Both the position numbers and the translations under genes were made by a program. The notes under the pieces were generated by a model, which did not search any database, was not told where the DNA came from, and was given only the letters and a program-made list of their open reading frames with translations. From Yarrowia lipolytica (lineage: Eukaryota > Ascomycota > Dipodascomycetes > Dipodascales), in assembly GCF_001761485.1 (NCBI RefSeq), contig NC_090771.1, positions 1,984,001-2,048,000 of the forward strand: a stretch of 64,000 nt of DNA. The letters are read 5' to 3'. Of the stretch, positions 36,514 to 48,362 are shown in pieces; position 1 is the stretch's first letter; each line of letters starts with the position of its first letter.

Positions 36514-37875
36514 ATGGCAGAAAACATTTGGCAGAGTCTTCTACAGGGCATCAAGGCCGAGAGGGGCACAGCAGCCCGTGCACTGGTGCTTCTGGGCGGC
36601 TCTCCGGACGACCACGTCAGCATTTTCGACAGCATAGCAGCCTCTCCGTCCACTTCCTCTTCACAAAGCTTCCAGACAGGCATTCTGGGCTATGGGTACA
36701 TTGATTTTTCCGACGAAGATACGGGCGAATGCACAGTTCGCCTGGAGGTTCATTCAGTGCCGGATAACGACATCGCCATCGAGTTTGCCGACAAGACACT
36801 ACAATCGGCATTATCCGGCTTTTTACAGGATAGGGACGAGAGTCTGGAGACCACGTTTGCAGATGACGTTCTGTTTGTTGTGCTGGGTTCATGGTCGCGT
36901 GACCCACAAACGTGGCCAGCTGACATTCTGCGGAACCTACATTTCATTCAAAGGGTGGCAGACGGATTGAGCGAGCCCCACAGAGAGGCATGCATTTCTA
37001 GCATTCGGGCGAGAGTCAAGGACATGGAGGAAGGTACTATGGACACACCGATACCCGCGTCGCTCATGTTTCTGGCTATGCAGTCTAATGACATGACGAC
37101 CCTTGAAAACGAAAAGCAGTATTCAGACACTACATTTGATTTCATCCACCAATACATCCGAACAGTGCTGCTCAAGTACGGAGCCACATTTGCGACAGTC
37201 TCACAACAAAAGGTAGCGTTGGAAGCGCTCGGAAAGTTGTTCCCTCTGTTGCTCAACTTCCCTTTGCAAGATGGCAAGATTGAAGCTGATCCGTCAAACA
37301 GAACTGCCACAATCATTCCACAGGGCTGGGACTCGTGGGCGAAAATACGGGTTATTGATGAAAAGTTCGAGTGCCATAATGTGTCTGAACAATGGTCCAA
37401 CCAGTCTAATAACGACACCATGGACTTTACTTCCTACACTAGCCGATTCCCAGTGGTAGCCTCGTCCTCACAAGAGCAAGTCATAGAAAGCGACCTCCAG
37501 GTCCAACCCATGGACTACCAGAGTGTGCTGCAAGAAAACTACTCCATTATGGAGTCGAGGAAAAAGTCTGTGTCAGAGGCACCACCTGATGAGACACAAG
37601 GAGATCTTACGGAACTGACAGGACCTCTTGAGGCGAACATTGGAGGCATCCAGATCCAAAGTACCGAGGCTGTGGCACGCAAGCTGAAACAGCGAGAACT
37701 CATGCTGAAGCAGGAAGAAGCAAACACCGCGGACAGGTCCTTTGATAGGAGTCTGGAGCAAGAGGAGGACCCTAACGCACAGCCGTTTGACCCCCACGAG
37801 ATGGAAAAGCTCACAAACTTCTTCCACAACATTCTCGACGACAACAGGGAAGAACAAAATAGTGACAATGCATAA
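36514..37875 (+). CDS. Dynein light intermediate chain
   Basis: Accessory chain of cytoplasmic dynein that binds the heavy chain and cargo adaptors. The protein has 453 residues. Residues 22-30 (ALVLLGGS) correspond to the start of the Ras-like fold, but the P-loop Gly-Lys-Ser/Thr is missing (GGSPDDHVS), so nucleotide binding is unlikely. The best match to metazoan DLIC is at about 195-290: LENEKQYSDTTFDFIHQYIR, LLKYGATFATVS, then IIPQGWDSWAKIRVIDEKFE. The C-terminal part is acidic and Gln-rich and ends with a short amphipathic helix (MEKLTNFFHNILDD), a feature adaptors bind in animal LICs. Fungal LICs are strongly diverged; I call the family from these blocks only. Confidence 0.8.
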   Translation: MAENIWQSLLQGIKAERGTAARALVLLGGSPDDHVSIFDSIAASPSTSSSQSFQTGILGYGYIDFSDEDTGECTVRLEVHSVPDNDIAIEFADKTLQSALSGFLQDRDESLETTFADDVLFVVLGSWSRDPQTWPADILRNLHFIQRVADGLSEPHREACISSIRARVKDMEEGTMDTPIPASLMFLAMQSNDMTTLENEKQYSDTTFDFIHQYIRTVLLKYGATFATVSQQKVALEALGKLFPLLLNFPLQDGKIEADPSNRTATIIPQGWDSWAKIRVIDEKFECHNVSEQWSNQSNNDTMDFTSYTSRFPVVASSSQEQVIESDLQVQPMDYQSVLQENYSIMESRKKSVSEAPPDETQGDLTELTGPLEANIGGIQIQSTEAVARKLKQRELMLKQEEANTADRSFDRSLEQEEDPNAQPFDPHEMEKLTNFFHNILDDNREEQNSDNA

Positions 37876-37988
37876 TGTCGTCGAAGGCATTCTAATGTGA
37901 TACATACCTAAATATTGTACATTTGCTTACCTTATAGCTATTAAATTGGTATTACTGTATGTTACATTTCTTTTTGGATGCATTATGA

Positions 37989-40028
37989 TCATTCTGATAT
38001 GTCCATGCTTGCGTGGGAATCATCATTGTAGAACATGGATGGGGAAGAAGGAGCATCTGGATCTGGAAAAACGAGAGGCTTGGGGGTACCTCCGGGAATG
38101 ATAATATTGCTAGTATTGATTCGGCTAACATCGGGAGACGAGGGGGCAAGCACACCAATACCTCTCTTGACGTTCTCTTCCATTGCTCGTCCAAGAAGAT
38201 CGGTGGCCACAGGATCAGCAGGAACAATAGAGAGCGCCTTGTGGAAGTAGTTGATTGCCTCGGAGATATTGCCCATTTGAAGATGCACCAATCCTACTGC
38301 AGACTGGACATTATGATCTGTAGGATTTGAGCACAGCACGTCCTCGAAATGCTCCAAACTCTTGGCAAACTGACGAGTACGTCTATACACGTGGCCCAGA
38401 TTGGCATGAATGGAGAGCCAAGCCTGAGGTTCGCTTTTGATCACTTCCGAGGCCCGGAGCGCGTCCAGGAAGAATGCCTCCGCACGCGAGAAGTTGGACT
38501 TGTGGTAATGTGTTACTCCAATCTCGTTGAGCAGCAGAGGATCCGATTTGCAAATGTTGAACGACGATTCCAGGTACTCCTCAGCCAAATTAAAGTTGTT
38601 CAGATGAAGATGCTGCATGCCTAAGTAGAGAGAGGGTAAATGGGAACCCAGGAACAGTCTTGCTGCGGTGGAGTAAGCACTGATGGCTTGTTCGTGCTCG
38701 CCCTCGATGGCAAATGTGTGTGCGAAGCCAATCCAAGCCTGCACAAAGTTGGGGGACATCATGGACGCCTTGGAAAAATATCTTCTAGCTAGAGAAATGC
38801 GGTTAGTAGAGAGATAATACATGGCGACCGAGAGCCAGGTAACCGGCTCATCGGGATGCTGATCGGCCATTTGGTGCGCCACTAAGAACAGTTTGTTTTT
38901 CCCGCCCAGTTCATGCAAACACGCGACGTAGTTGGGCAGGGCTGCCAGCTTGTAGGCGTCCAGAGCCATGATCTTCTCGCAGACAGCCATGCATTCGGAA
39001 AAGGCGCATTGAAGAAAGAGTAGATCAGCCCGGCTTTGTAGAATATCGCCGTTGGCGTCCAATGAGTAGTCCTCTGCCAGCAGGGCCTCGGCATCGGTGA
39101 TCTTGTCGGAATGCAGGTATTTGCTGATTCTGATGGTGTAGAGGGACTTGACGAAGTCAGCATTGTCGTCGAGCTCGTTGAATTGCAGACTGGTCAACAG
39201 ATCCCACTCCTCCTCAGGTGACAGGAGATGGTTGGAGACGAGTTCATCAAACGCCTCGAAGCACTTGGGGTCCACCAACACAGCCTCTCTGTAGCAGTCT
39301 CGAGCCTTGTCGAAACAATTTTGGTTAGAGTAAATTTGGCCACGCAAGTAGCACATAGAAGCCTCCAACTTAATCCCGTGGTCCTGGCTCTTCACGCTGT
39401 GAAACACACTAGAAGTGAACGGGTTAGAGTCACCCACCAATTGCAGGGCCTCCTCCCATCTCTCCATCTTGGTTAGACACAGAGCCGCCAAGTAGCGGCA
39501 TGACACACTTTCTGACAGCCGGTCTTCCGATAGGAGTTGGCGTGCTCTAGCATATTGACCTGTTGAGTAATGTACTTGAGCAAGCCAGAACGCATCATTG
39601 GGGTCCTTAGTAAGACTCAGCACCTTGTCTCCGATGAACTCTGCAGTCTTGTAATGATGCTGAAGATAGGCGTCATGTCTCCACAGTCTCAGACGCTCAG
39701 CCTGTGAGATGTTCTGTTTTCCAGACTCCTTGGAAGCCGACCCACTCTTAGATGAGGAGTCTCGATCTGGCGACATGAACAGCGAATCTCCACCTCCTGG
39801 AGCGCCACCAACAGGTGATTCAAAGCTAGTGTCGGTATCAAAGCCATGCGAGTTGTATTGGTGTACTGCTGGAGAAATCGCCAACGTGGAGGATCGAGGG
39901 CTCTGACTCAGCTTCTTTCGAAACCCTGCCAACAACGGAGGCTTGGTGTTGAGAAGATGGACGTGCTGATGGTCCTTAGTGTCGTTACCGATGACCGGCG
40001 TTCGTATCATGTCATTCGTCTTGTCCAT
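37989..40028 (-). CDS. CDC16: Anaphase-promoting complex subunit Cdc16/Cut9/APC6
   Basis: TPR scaffold subunit of the APC/C ubiquitin ligase that destroys B-type cyclins and securin. The protein has 679 residues from the ATG at 40028 (MDKTNDMIRTPVIG); the frame is open further up to 40208 but those residues are hydrophobic and unlike the family. Residues 1-125 are a Ser/Pro-rich tail. Then comes the diagnostic RLRLWRHDAYLQHHYKTAEFIGDKVLSL, and a chain of TPRs to about residue 620 (for example FVQAWIGFAHTFAIEGEHEQAISAYSTAARL and HNVQSAVGLVHLQMGNISEAINYFHKAL). The C-terminus is Pro/Ser-rich. Its substrate class, a D-box cyclin, lies in the same window. Confidence 0.93.
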   Translation of the reverse strand: MDKTNDMIRTPVIGNDTKDHQHVHLLNTKPPLLAGFRKKLSQSPRSSTLAISPAVHQYNSHGFDTDTSFESPVGGAPGGGDSLFMSPDRDSSSKSGSASKESGKQNISQAERLRLWRHDAYLQHHYKTAEFIGDKVLSLTKDPNDAFWLAQVHYSTGQYARARQLLSEDRLSESVSCRYLAALCLTKMERWEEALQLVGDSNPFTSSVFHSVKSQDHGIKLEASMCYLRGQIYSNQNCFDKARDCYREAVLVDPKCFEAFDELVSNHLLSPEEEWDLLTSLQFNELDDNADFVKSLYTIRISKYLHSDKITDAEALLAEDYSLDANGDILQSRADLLFLQCAFSECMAVCEKIMALDAYKLAALPNYVACLHELGGKNKLFLVAHQMADQHPDEPVTWLSVAMYYLSTNRISLARRYFSKASMMSPNFVQAWIGFAHTFAIEGEHEQAISAYSTAARLFLGSHLPSLYLGMQHLHLNNFNLAEEYLESSFNICKSDPLLLNEIGVTHYHKSNFSRAEAFFLDALRASEVIKSEPQAWLSIHANLGHVYRRTRQFAKSLEHFEDVLCSNPTDHNVQSAVGLVHLQMGNISEAINYFHKALSIVPADPVATDLLGRAMEENVKRGIGVLAPSSPDVSRINTSNIIIPGGTPKPLVFPDPDAPSSPSMFYNDDSHASMDISE

Positions 40029-40381
40029 TTTAGCAATCAGTAGCTGGCTAATGATTCGTGTTCGTGATTGTGTCGATTTACCTATCCAGTATACTCTGAG
40101 GTATGCATACAGACGACTATTAAGCTTCTTGTAAACAAATACTGAGTACCACACAATGAAGGGTGTCAGAGCAATCAAACATGAATCACATGAGAAAAAT
40201 GGAAACATATACAGGGAATGAATAGACTGTCAGAAGCTCCACGTTGTAGCCTCACATTGAATACTCCAAGAGAACACCCCTCAAAAACCAACACGTGACT
40301 TGGTAAAACTCTATAATTTTTAGCTGCAGTGCATAAATATAAATCGTATTCTGATGACGACGGGATATAACGACACTCGCT
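40029..40381. other. Shared promoter of CDC16 and the REX1-like gene
   Basis: 353 bp between divergent genes. A TATA-like CATAAATATAAATC lies at about 40332-40345, about 40 bases before the REX1-like start. Confidence 0.5.
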
Positions 40382-42274
40382 ATGACCGACAACAAGGCCC
40401 TGGAGGCCGAGAAAGCAAAACTGGACACCAATATGGACTTGAATAACCCTATCACCAACTCAGACACGAAGAGCCTCAAACGAAAACGAAATGAGTCTGA
40501 GACACAGGTATTTGGAGAGGGCAGAGTTAAGCCCGTCAAAAAGAAACACAAGGCCGAGCCTACACTGACGGTGATTCCGTCTTTTGTGGACAACGCCATT
40601 TCTATTTCCAATCTGCGAGATCTGGTTCTTCATCTGTGTGGCGTTCAGAACACGGTGGTTCCTACTTTCATGTCTATCAAGAACCCTGGAGGAGTGGTAA
40701 AGATCGTCACTCTCATGATTCCTGGACTTCTTCCCGAAATGTTTGGAGCCGAGGGCTTTTTGGACCGAAAGTCTCCCATGGAATTCAAGCCTGTTCCTCA
40801 GTTGTCCTTTTTCGAAACGTTTGAGTTCCTATGGCCCACTATGGCTCCAGGCACAAATGATTCATTACATTCCCCCATAACAGCCTTTGCATTGAGTCCA
40901 ATGTCTAAGAGTAAGAAGAAGGAGATGGATAAGGCTCGGCAGAACAAGTACCAGACTATGGAGGCCCTGGAGCTGATCATGACTTACGATCAGATGAAAG
41001 ACAACTTCTACCCCTTGCATCCAGACGTCTCAGGCAAGAGTCTGCCTTTGGAAGACGGATGGAGAGACACCCAAAAAGGACCGAGCATCAAAAAAAGAGG
41101 CAACACGATTCTTGGACTCGATTGTGAGATGTGCGCTACTGCAAGTGGACCTGTGGTTACCAGAGCCACTGTGGTTGACTACAACGGTGACACTATCTAC
41201 GACAAACTGGTGAAACCCGACGAACCCATCACCGACTATCTCACCCAGTGGTCAGGAATCACGAAGGAGATGCTGGATCCTGTCACTACCACTTTGGCAG
41301 ACGTTCAGGACGATCTGACCAAGCTGATTAAGACTCAAGACATTCTGGTGGGTCACTCTCTCGAGAGCGATTTGGGTGTGTTGAAGCTGCGTCATCCTCT
41401 GGTCATCGACACATCCATTGTCTTTGATCATCCTCGAGGAGCAACTTTCAAGTGTTCTCTCAAGTGGTTGGCCACGAAGTACCTCAAGAAGTCCATTCAG
41501 AACGGTACTTCAGGTCATGATTCTTCAGAGGACGCACGAACTTGCATTGAACTGATTAAGGAGAAGCTCAAACGTGGCCCAAAGTTTGGTGTCATTGGTC
41601 CTTCAGGTGAGAGCACCATGGGAAAGATTGTGGAGTCTACATTCAGAGACCAAGCCGCTCCTCGAAAGGCGCTAGTTGTGGACTTTGGTAACCCTCAATG
41701 GACCCAAGGTAACGCTACCAAGTCTATTTCGTGCGAGAAGGACGCAGACGTCTGTACCGGTCTGGTGGACAACTTGGACTCGTACGATTTCTGTTGGGGT
41801 CGATTCAAGAAGCTCGAGTATGAGCTGGGATGGAACAGAAAGAAAAAGCCAATGAAGCATGACAAGGAGGGGGATGATGGAGATGAGAAGTCCGAGGATA
41901 AAAATGAAGAGAAGAAGGATCAGAAGACGGAAGAGAGAGAGGAGGAAGAAAGGTTCGACACTACCGATCCTACAACCTATCCTGCCAGATTGAATGATAC
42001 AATGGTGGAGCTGAACAAGCAATTACAGTCCATCTACGATGCTCTTCCTAAGCGGACGGCTCTGATCGTGTTTTCTGGCTCGGGTGATCCTTTGGACATG
42101 CTTACGCTGCGTCAGCAGAAACATGACTTCAACCAGGAGTTCAAGGTGAAGAAGTGGGACGAGCTGAGTATCCAGTGGACGGATGTTGAAGTTCAAAAGC
42201 TGAAGAAGGCCGCCCGAAAGGCTAGAACTGGCTTGTCATTCATCAAGATTAAACCTGATGACGAGGAAGAGTAA
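40382..42274 (+). CDS. REX1: 3'-5' RNA exonuclease of the Rex1/Rnh70 type
   Basis: DEDDh exonuclease that trims 3' ends of 5S rRNA, 5.8S rRNA and tRNA precursors in the nucleus. The protein has 630 residues. An N-terminal basic stretch (KRKRNE, KPVKKKHK) may be a nuclear signal. The exonuclease domain is at about 240-400: Asp247 and Glu249 in LGLDCEMC, Asp330 in GHSLESDLGVL, His379 and Asp384 in GHDSSEDARTC, all five catalytic residues present. Preceding blocks (YDQMKDNFYPLHPD) are typical of Rex1. A Lys/Glu-rich insert at about 485-520 splits the C-terminal region. Longer than yeast Rnh70 (553). Paralogues Rex3/Rex4 are shorter and lack these extensions. Confidence 0.9.
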   Translation: MTDNKALEAEKAKLDTNMDLNNPITNSDTKSLKRKRNESETQVFGEGRVKPVKKKHKAEPTLTVIPSFVDNAISISNLRDLVLHLCGVQNTVVPTFMSIKNPGGVVKIVTLMIPGLLPEMFGAEGFLDRKSPMEFKPVPQLSFFETFEFLWPTMAPGTNDSLHSPITAFALSPMSKSKKKEMDKARQNKYQTMEALELIMTYDQMKDNFYPLHPDVSGKSLPLEDGWRDTQKGPSIKKRGNTILGLDCEMCATASGPVVTRATVVDYNGDTIYDKLVKPDEPITDYLTQWSGITKEMLDPVTTTLADVQDDLTKLIKTQDILVGHSLESDLGVLKLRHPLVIDTSIVFDHPRGATFKCSLKWLATKYLKKSIQNGTSGHDSSEDARTCIELIKEKLKRGPKFGVIGPSGESTMGKIVESTFRDQAAPRKALVVDFGNPQWTQGNATKSISCEKDADVCTGLVDNLDSYDFCWGRFKKLEYELGWNRKKKPMKHDKEGDDGDEKSEDKNEEKKDQKTEEREEEERFDTTDPTTYPARLNDTMVELNKQLQSIYDALPKRTALIVFSGSGDPLDMLTLRQQKHDFNQEFKVKKWDELSIQWTDVEVQKLKKAARKARTGLSFIKIKPDDEEE

Positions 42275-42451
42275 CGGGGTAATGAATGGGGATATAAAGA
42301 TAGAAACTATAGATAGAAAATGCATTTCACAGCAACTATGGCACAAGGAAGCAATATTTTGATGGCGGTATATACTACAAGCTACAGTACAGTAGGTAAA
42401 ATAACATGATTCAATATTGTACAATAAATACGGATTTGTCTCCCAGTCTGT

Positions 42452-43624
42452 TTAAGCGTCCTTCATCTCCACATCGGCCGACTCGGTGGTAGACTCGGCG
42501 GCTACAGCGGGAGCAGCAGTCTCAGGAACGGGAGCGGCGTCAGTGGCAGTATCGGGCTCAGCGGGAGCGGGCTCAGTCTTAACAGGCTCAACGGTCTCAG
42601 CAACCTCGGCAACCACGGGGACGACCTCCGGAACGGGCTCAATGGGGGCCTCAACAACAGGCTCGACAGCAGCTGGTGCCTCCGTGGGGACAGCAGTGAC
42701 GGTAGTCTCGGTAGCCCCGACAGTAGACTTGAGAGCTTCGACGGGGGCGGGTTCCGAAGCAGCAGGCTCAGAGGACATAGCAGGCTCAGAAGAAATAGTA
42801 GGCTCAGAAGCAGGGGTAGCCTCAGCAGGCGCGATCTCGGCGTCAGGCTCAGGCACAACAACTTCCTCCTTGGTCTCGATAACAGCCTCTGTGGCAGGCA
42901 AATCCACATCCATAGCATCATCTGTAGTGGTGGTAGTGGTGGTGGTAGTAATCTCAGTGGCGACGGCAGCAGGAGCAGCATCAGCAGCGGCATCAGCAGC
43001 GGCATCAGCAGCGGCATCAGCAGCGGCATCAGCAGCGGCATCAGAAGTAGGCTCGGGAGCATCCACCACCATCTCGGAAGAGTCGACCTCAATTTTGGCC
43101 TCGGGGATGGTGGTGTTGTTGAGAGCTTCTTCAGCGGTGGCAGCAGCAGGCTCAGCGGGCTTCTCCTCAGCGGGCTTCTCCTCGTCACCCTGCTTGTCCA
43201 TGGTAGTCATTCCAGGAATGGCCTCGCCTCCCACGGCGCCTCGAATATCCGACGCAGTTAGATCATTGTCGTTCTTGACCTCCGGGGGAGCGTGCACCTC
43301 AGTCACGAATGCAATCACGTCGTCTGTGGAGCCGTACTTGAAAGCGACATGAGCCTCCTGGTCGGGATCAGGAATCCATTGCTTGACCTTGAAGTTGAGG
43401 TTCGACAGCGACACAGGGGTAGACGCGGGGGTGCCCTTCTCGGCGTCAGCAGGGGTCTGTGCTCGCTTTTCAGATGGAGCAGACACCACGTTTGGTGACT
43501 GTTGAGGAGATACCCATTGTCGGACCCAGTGGACCACCTTTGAATCTGTGTCGTTGGCGTAAGTAGAGGCACCGGCCGATCGCATGACCGATTGCCGGTG
43601 AAGTGATCGTCGAGTCACAGGCAT
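42452..43624 (-). CDS. RTT102-like putative SWI/SNF-RSC subunit with long low-complexity insert
   Basis: The protein has 390 residues. Most of it (about 145-380) is Ala/Pro/Glu/Thr-rich with a DAAA repeat. Three short blocks look conserved, in the order of yeast Rtt102, a small protein that clamps the Arp7/Arp9 pair in SWI/SNF and RSC: a Trp pair W33 and W37 (VVHWVRQWV), W83 in NFKVKQWIPD, and DIRGAVGGEAIPG at 126-138 (Rtt102, from memory: DDIRGAVGNSEAIPG). The C-terminus DVEMKDA also resembles Rtt102's DVKMN. The Trp blocks recall the N-terminus of animal BCL7, also a SWI/SNF subunit. The match is by eye. Likely nuclear. Divergent from LYS5. Confidence 0.6.
   Translation of the reverse strand: MPVTRRSLHRQSVMRSAGASTYANDTDSKVVHWVRQWVSPQQSPNVVSAPSEKRAQTPADAEKGTPASTPVSLSNLNFKVKQWIPDPDQEAHVAFKYGSTDDVIAFVTEVHAPPEVKNDNDLTASDIRGAVGGEAIPGMTTMDKQGDEEKPAEEKPAEPAAATAEEALNNTTIPEAKIEVDSSEMVVDAPEPTSDAAADAAADAAADAAADAAADAAPAAVATEITTTTTTTTTDDAMDVDLPATEAVIETKEEVVVPEPDAEIAPAEATPASEPTISSEPAMSSEPAASEPAPVEALKSTVGATETTVTAVPTEAPAAVEPVVEAPIEPVPEVVPVVAEVAETVEPVKTEPAPAEPDTATDAAPVPETAAPAVAAESTTESADVEMKDA
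42978..43044 (-). repeat. 12-bp in-frame tandem repeat encoding (Asp-Ala-Ala-Ala)n
   Basis: About five and a half copies of a 12-bp unit (plus strand GCATCAGCAGCG) lie inside the RTT102-like gene. Being a multiple of three, the repeat keeps the frame and encodes DAAADAAADAAA. Confidence 0.9.
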
Positions 43625-46035
<2,411 letters not shown>

Positions 46036-46497
46036 TTTCATTAATGCAAATAGACGTGTATTTGAAAAGGAGGAGATGATGGTACCAGTAATTTACGGTG
46101 TTTGAATAGACAAATTATATATATAAAATTAACCTGATGAATGAGTGTATGAATGGATTGCTTAATATACCGAGGGAGAGCCGGTATCAATATTTATTCG
46201 TCCTAAGAAGCTAAAATATGCTGTTCCGTTGATAGCGATGTCTGTTTGAGAGTCAATGGCAGAACGCGGAGGAGTATTGTTAGTTGGTGATCGGTTTACT
46301 CGACATCGAGTAGGGGGCGAGACAGAAGATATCCCGAATCCATTGCATTGTTTATTAGGATGTTCACAACACAACTCCCTCTAGACTCTGGGGATGTGCG
46401 TTAGAAGAATGACCTGGAGCAAGAGTGTTCAGATTGATCCGTTCAAATTTTCAAGATTACTGTTGGGGTTGTTTTTGAATCCACATTAGCTGGACGA
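46036..46497. other. Intergenic region between convergent LYS5 and the F-box-like gene
   Basis: 462 bp holding two 3' ends. AT-rich (ATTATATATATAAAATT near 46114). No gene was recognised. Confidence 0.6.
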
Positions 46498-47934
46498 CTA
46501 TTGCATCTGAGCGCTCGGAACGTCTCCCTTTCCTTCAGCTTTATACGAGTCGATTCCATAAGCGCGACCTCTCGAATTGCCTTCGGTTGTGAAGCCATAG
46601 GCAAAGGTGTGGCTATGGAATCTGTTCTGTTCGTTGAACCTGTTCCTTTCGTTCACAATTCTGAGAAGAGGGACCGTTCCAGACTCTTGCGGTCTCATAT
46701 TCATGAGAGCTTCAAACAAAGGCATCTTTGGAGTTTCCGATAAACAAGTGGCCAAGCTGTCGGGGAGATTCAGACCATGCTGGTTTTTATAGAGTCGGTG
46801 GAGGTACTTCCTGGTGTATTTAAAGACAGCAAGTCTTCCCTTAGACATTCCCACCATGAGGAAATATGTTTCTGGAGTAAAGTAGTCTGGAAAGACGCCC
46901 GTTCTTGACTTTGGCATTAAGACCTTTGCCTCTCTTGTTTCCAAGTTCAGCAATGTAGTTGCCAAACCTGGTCGACGGTATACCACTGCGTATTGCGGTT
47001 TGTTTTCGTCTTGGACCACGGTCATGAATCGGGTAGTGAACTTGTAAGGATTCAGTTTCCAGAGAAACTCATGAACTTCGACATCTGTTTCCAAAACGCT
47101 GGCCATGTCAACAATGGTTGTTTTGCCATCATAACAAGTGAGTCCAATAGGCTGGTACTTTCTGGAGTGGCTATGTTCCAGGCGAATGAGGTCTTCTCCC
47201 CGTTGGACGGTGACGGCTGTTTCTGTTCCATCAGCAGCGGCCATGACAAACACCTGTTTGCCCACAAGCTGGATTCTGAACGGCGCATAAAGTCCCTCAA
47301 GTTCCATTATATGGTCTGGTTCTGGGGTTTCCCATTTAGACACCTTGTGTTTTATCAGCAGTGCAAACTTGAGCCGGTCATACAAGACAATGGCTGCCAT
47401 AACTTGGGGAGAAGACTGGAGCTCCACCACCTCGCCTAACATCCACATTGTAATCCCGCATCGTTTGAGAACAGATGCTTCTTGACCGTCAAACACACCG
47501 CACTTCTGAAAGTATTCCCCAGGAGGAGGAGTCCGTTTACGGGGAGAGGGAGACTCAGTGAGATCCAGCATTCGAGGTCCAAATGAAATGCCTGTATTGC
47601 AGAAAGACCATTTGAAGGCAATGTTGGAAGGCTTGCATAGGCACAAAAAGTCGCTTGGTAGGGGGACGTCTGTACTGCAAAGCTCGTCGAATCCCTCCCA
47701 TATCTTGTCTGGGGTAGGTCGAATTTGAGCTCTCAGATAGTTTCCAGCACAGGCCTTCCACGAATCATGCGGGGAATTTTGTAAGTCATAGTATGGACAC
47801 TTATCGTGCAATAGGTCTCGTATTAGTGATTCGGGGATAACCGCTCGGAAAGCTCTACTTACCTGGGTCAGAGAGAGAACATCAATCAGATCCAGATTCA
47901 GGGCCACGCTCAACAGAATGTCGGGAGTAAGCAT
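46498..47934 (-). CDS. F-box-like protein of unknown function
   Basis: The protein has 478 residues. The first about 40 residues (MLTPDILLSVALNLDLIDVLSLTQVSRAFRAVI) match the F-box pattern, LPxDILxxIxxxLxxxDLLxLxxVSRxFR, the segment that docks to Skp1 in SCF ubiquitin ligases. The rest has no motif I recognise. It contains alternating beta-like strands (for example VMAAIVLYDRLKFALLIKH and TTIVDMASVLETDVEVHEFLWKL) that could form a propeller-like substrate domain; that is speculation. It has no transmembrane segment or signal peptide. Codon use is less biased than in the neighbouring housekeeping genes, which suggests low expression. Substrate unknown. Confidence 0.7.
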   Translation of the reverse strand: MLTPDILLSVALNLDLIDVLSLTQVSRAFRAVIPESLIRDLLHDKCPYYDLQNSPHDSWKACAGNYLRAQIRPTPDKIWEGFDELCSTDVPLPSDFLCLCKPSNIAFKWSFCNTGISFGPRMLDLTESPSPRKRTPPPGEYFQKCGVFDGQEASVLKRCGITMWMLGEVVELQSSPQVMAAIVLYDRLKFALLIKHKVSKWETPEPDHIMELEGLYAPFRIQLVGKQVFVMAAADGTETAVTVQRGEDLIRLEHSHSRKYQPIGLTCYDGKTTIVDMASVLETDVEVHEFLWKLNPYKFTTRFMTVVQDENKPQYAVVYRRPGLATTLLNLETREAKVLMPKSRTGVFPDYFTPETYFLMVGMSKGRLAVFKYTRKYLHRLYKNQHGLNLPDSLATCLSETPKMPLFEALMNMRPQESGTVPLLRIVNERNRFNEQNRFHSHTFAYGFTTEGNSRGRAYGIDSYKAEGKGDVPSAQMQ

Positions 47935-48362
47935 TGTTAACAGTTGTTTGATGACGGTAACAACATCTCTGAGTGTTCTTGCAACATGTTATATATATTC
48001 TAGCATCGATCTGCGCTAATGTTACTAACTTCATCTAAATGTATTTTTAGGGGGTTCATCAAAGCAATTAGAAGCCAGGGATTTCGCTGCTACAGTTGCT
48101 ATACCCACACCTGATAGAACTGGAAGTGCTGAAAGTGGAGTGGAGAAGATAAAAAGACCTGGGCTTGGAAAAATAAGGGGGAGATTGAGATACCGTTGTA
48201 CTGAACCCTTTCCTCTGTTATTGCTTACACCCAACCAAATCCCTAACAATCCGAAAACATCTGTTTTTACAGCCTAGCCCACAAAAATGCCGCTGACCTA
48301 CTGTAGATTGAGGAAGCCCAGAAAGACCGCCAACTCTGGTTGTGTACTAAAGGTGAATTAAA
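47935..48362. other. Intergenic region, MFS gene 3' end to the F-box-like gene start
   Basis: 428 bp between two minus-strand genes. No gene was recognised. Confidence 0.6.
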
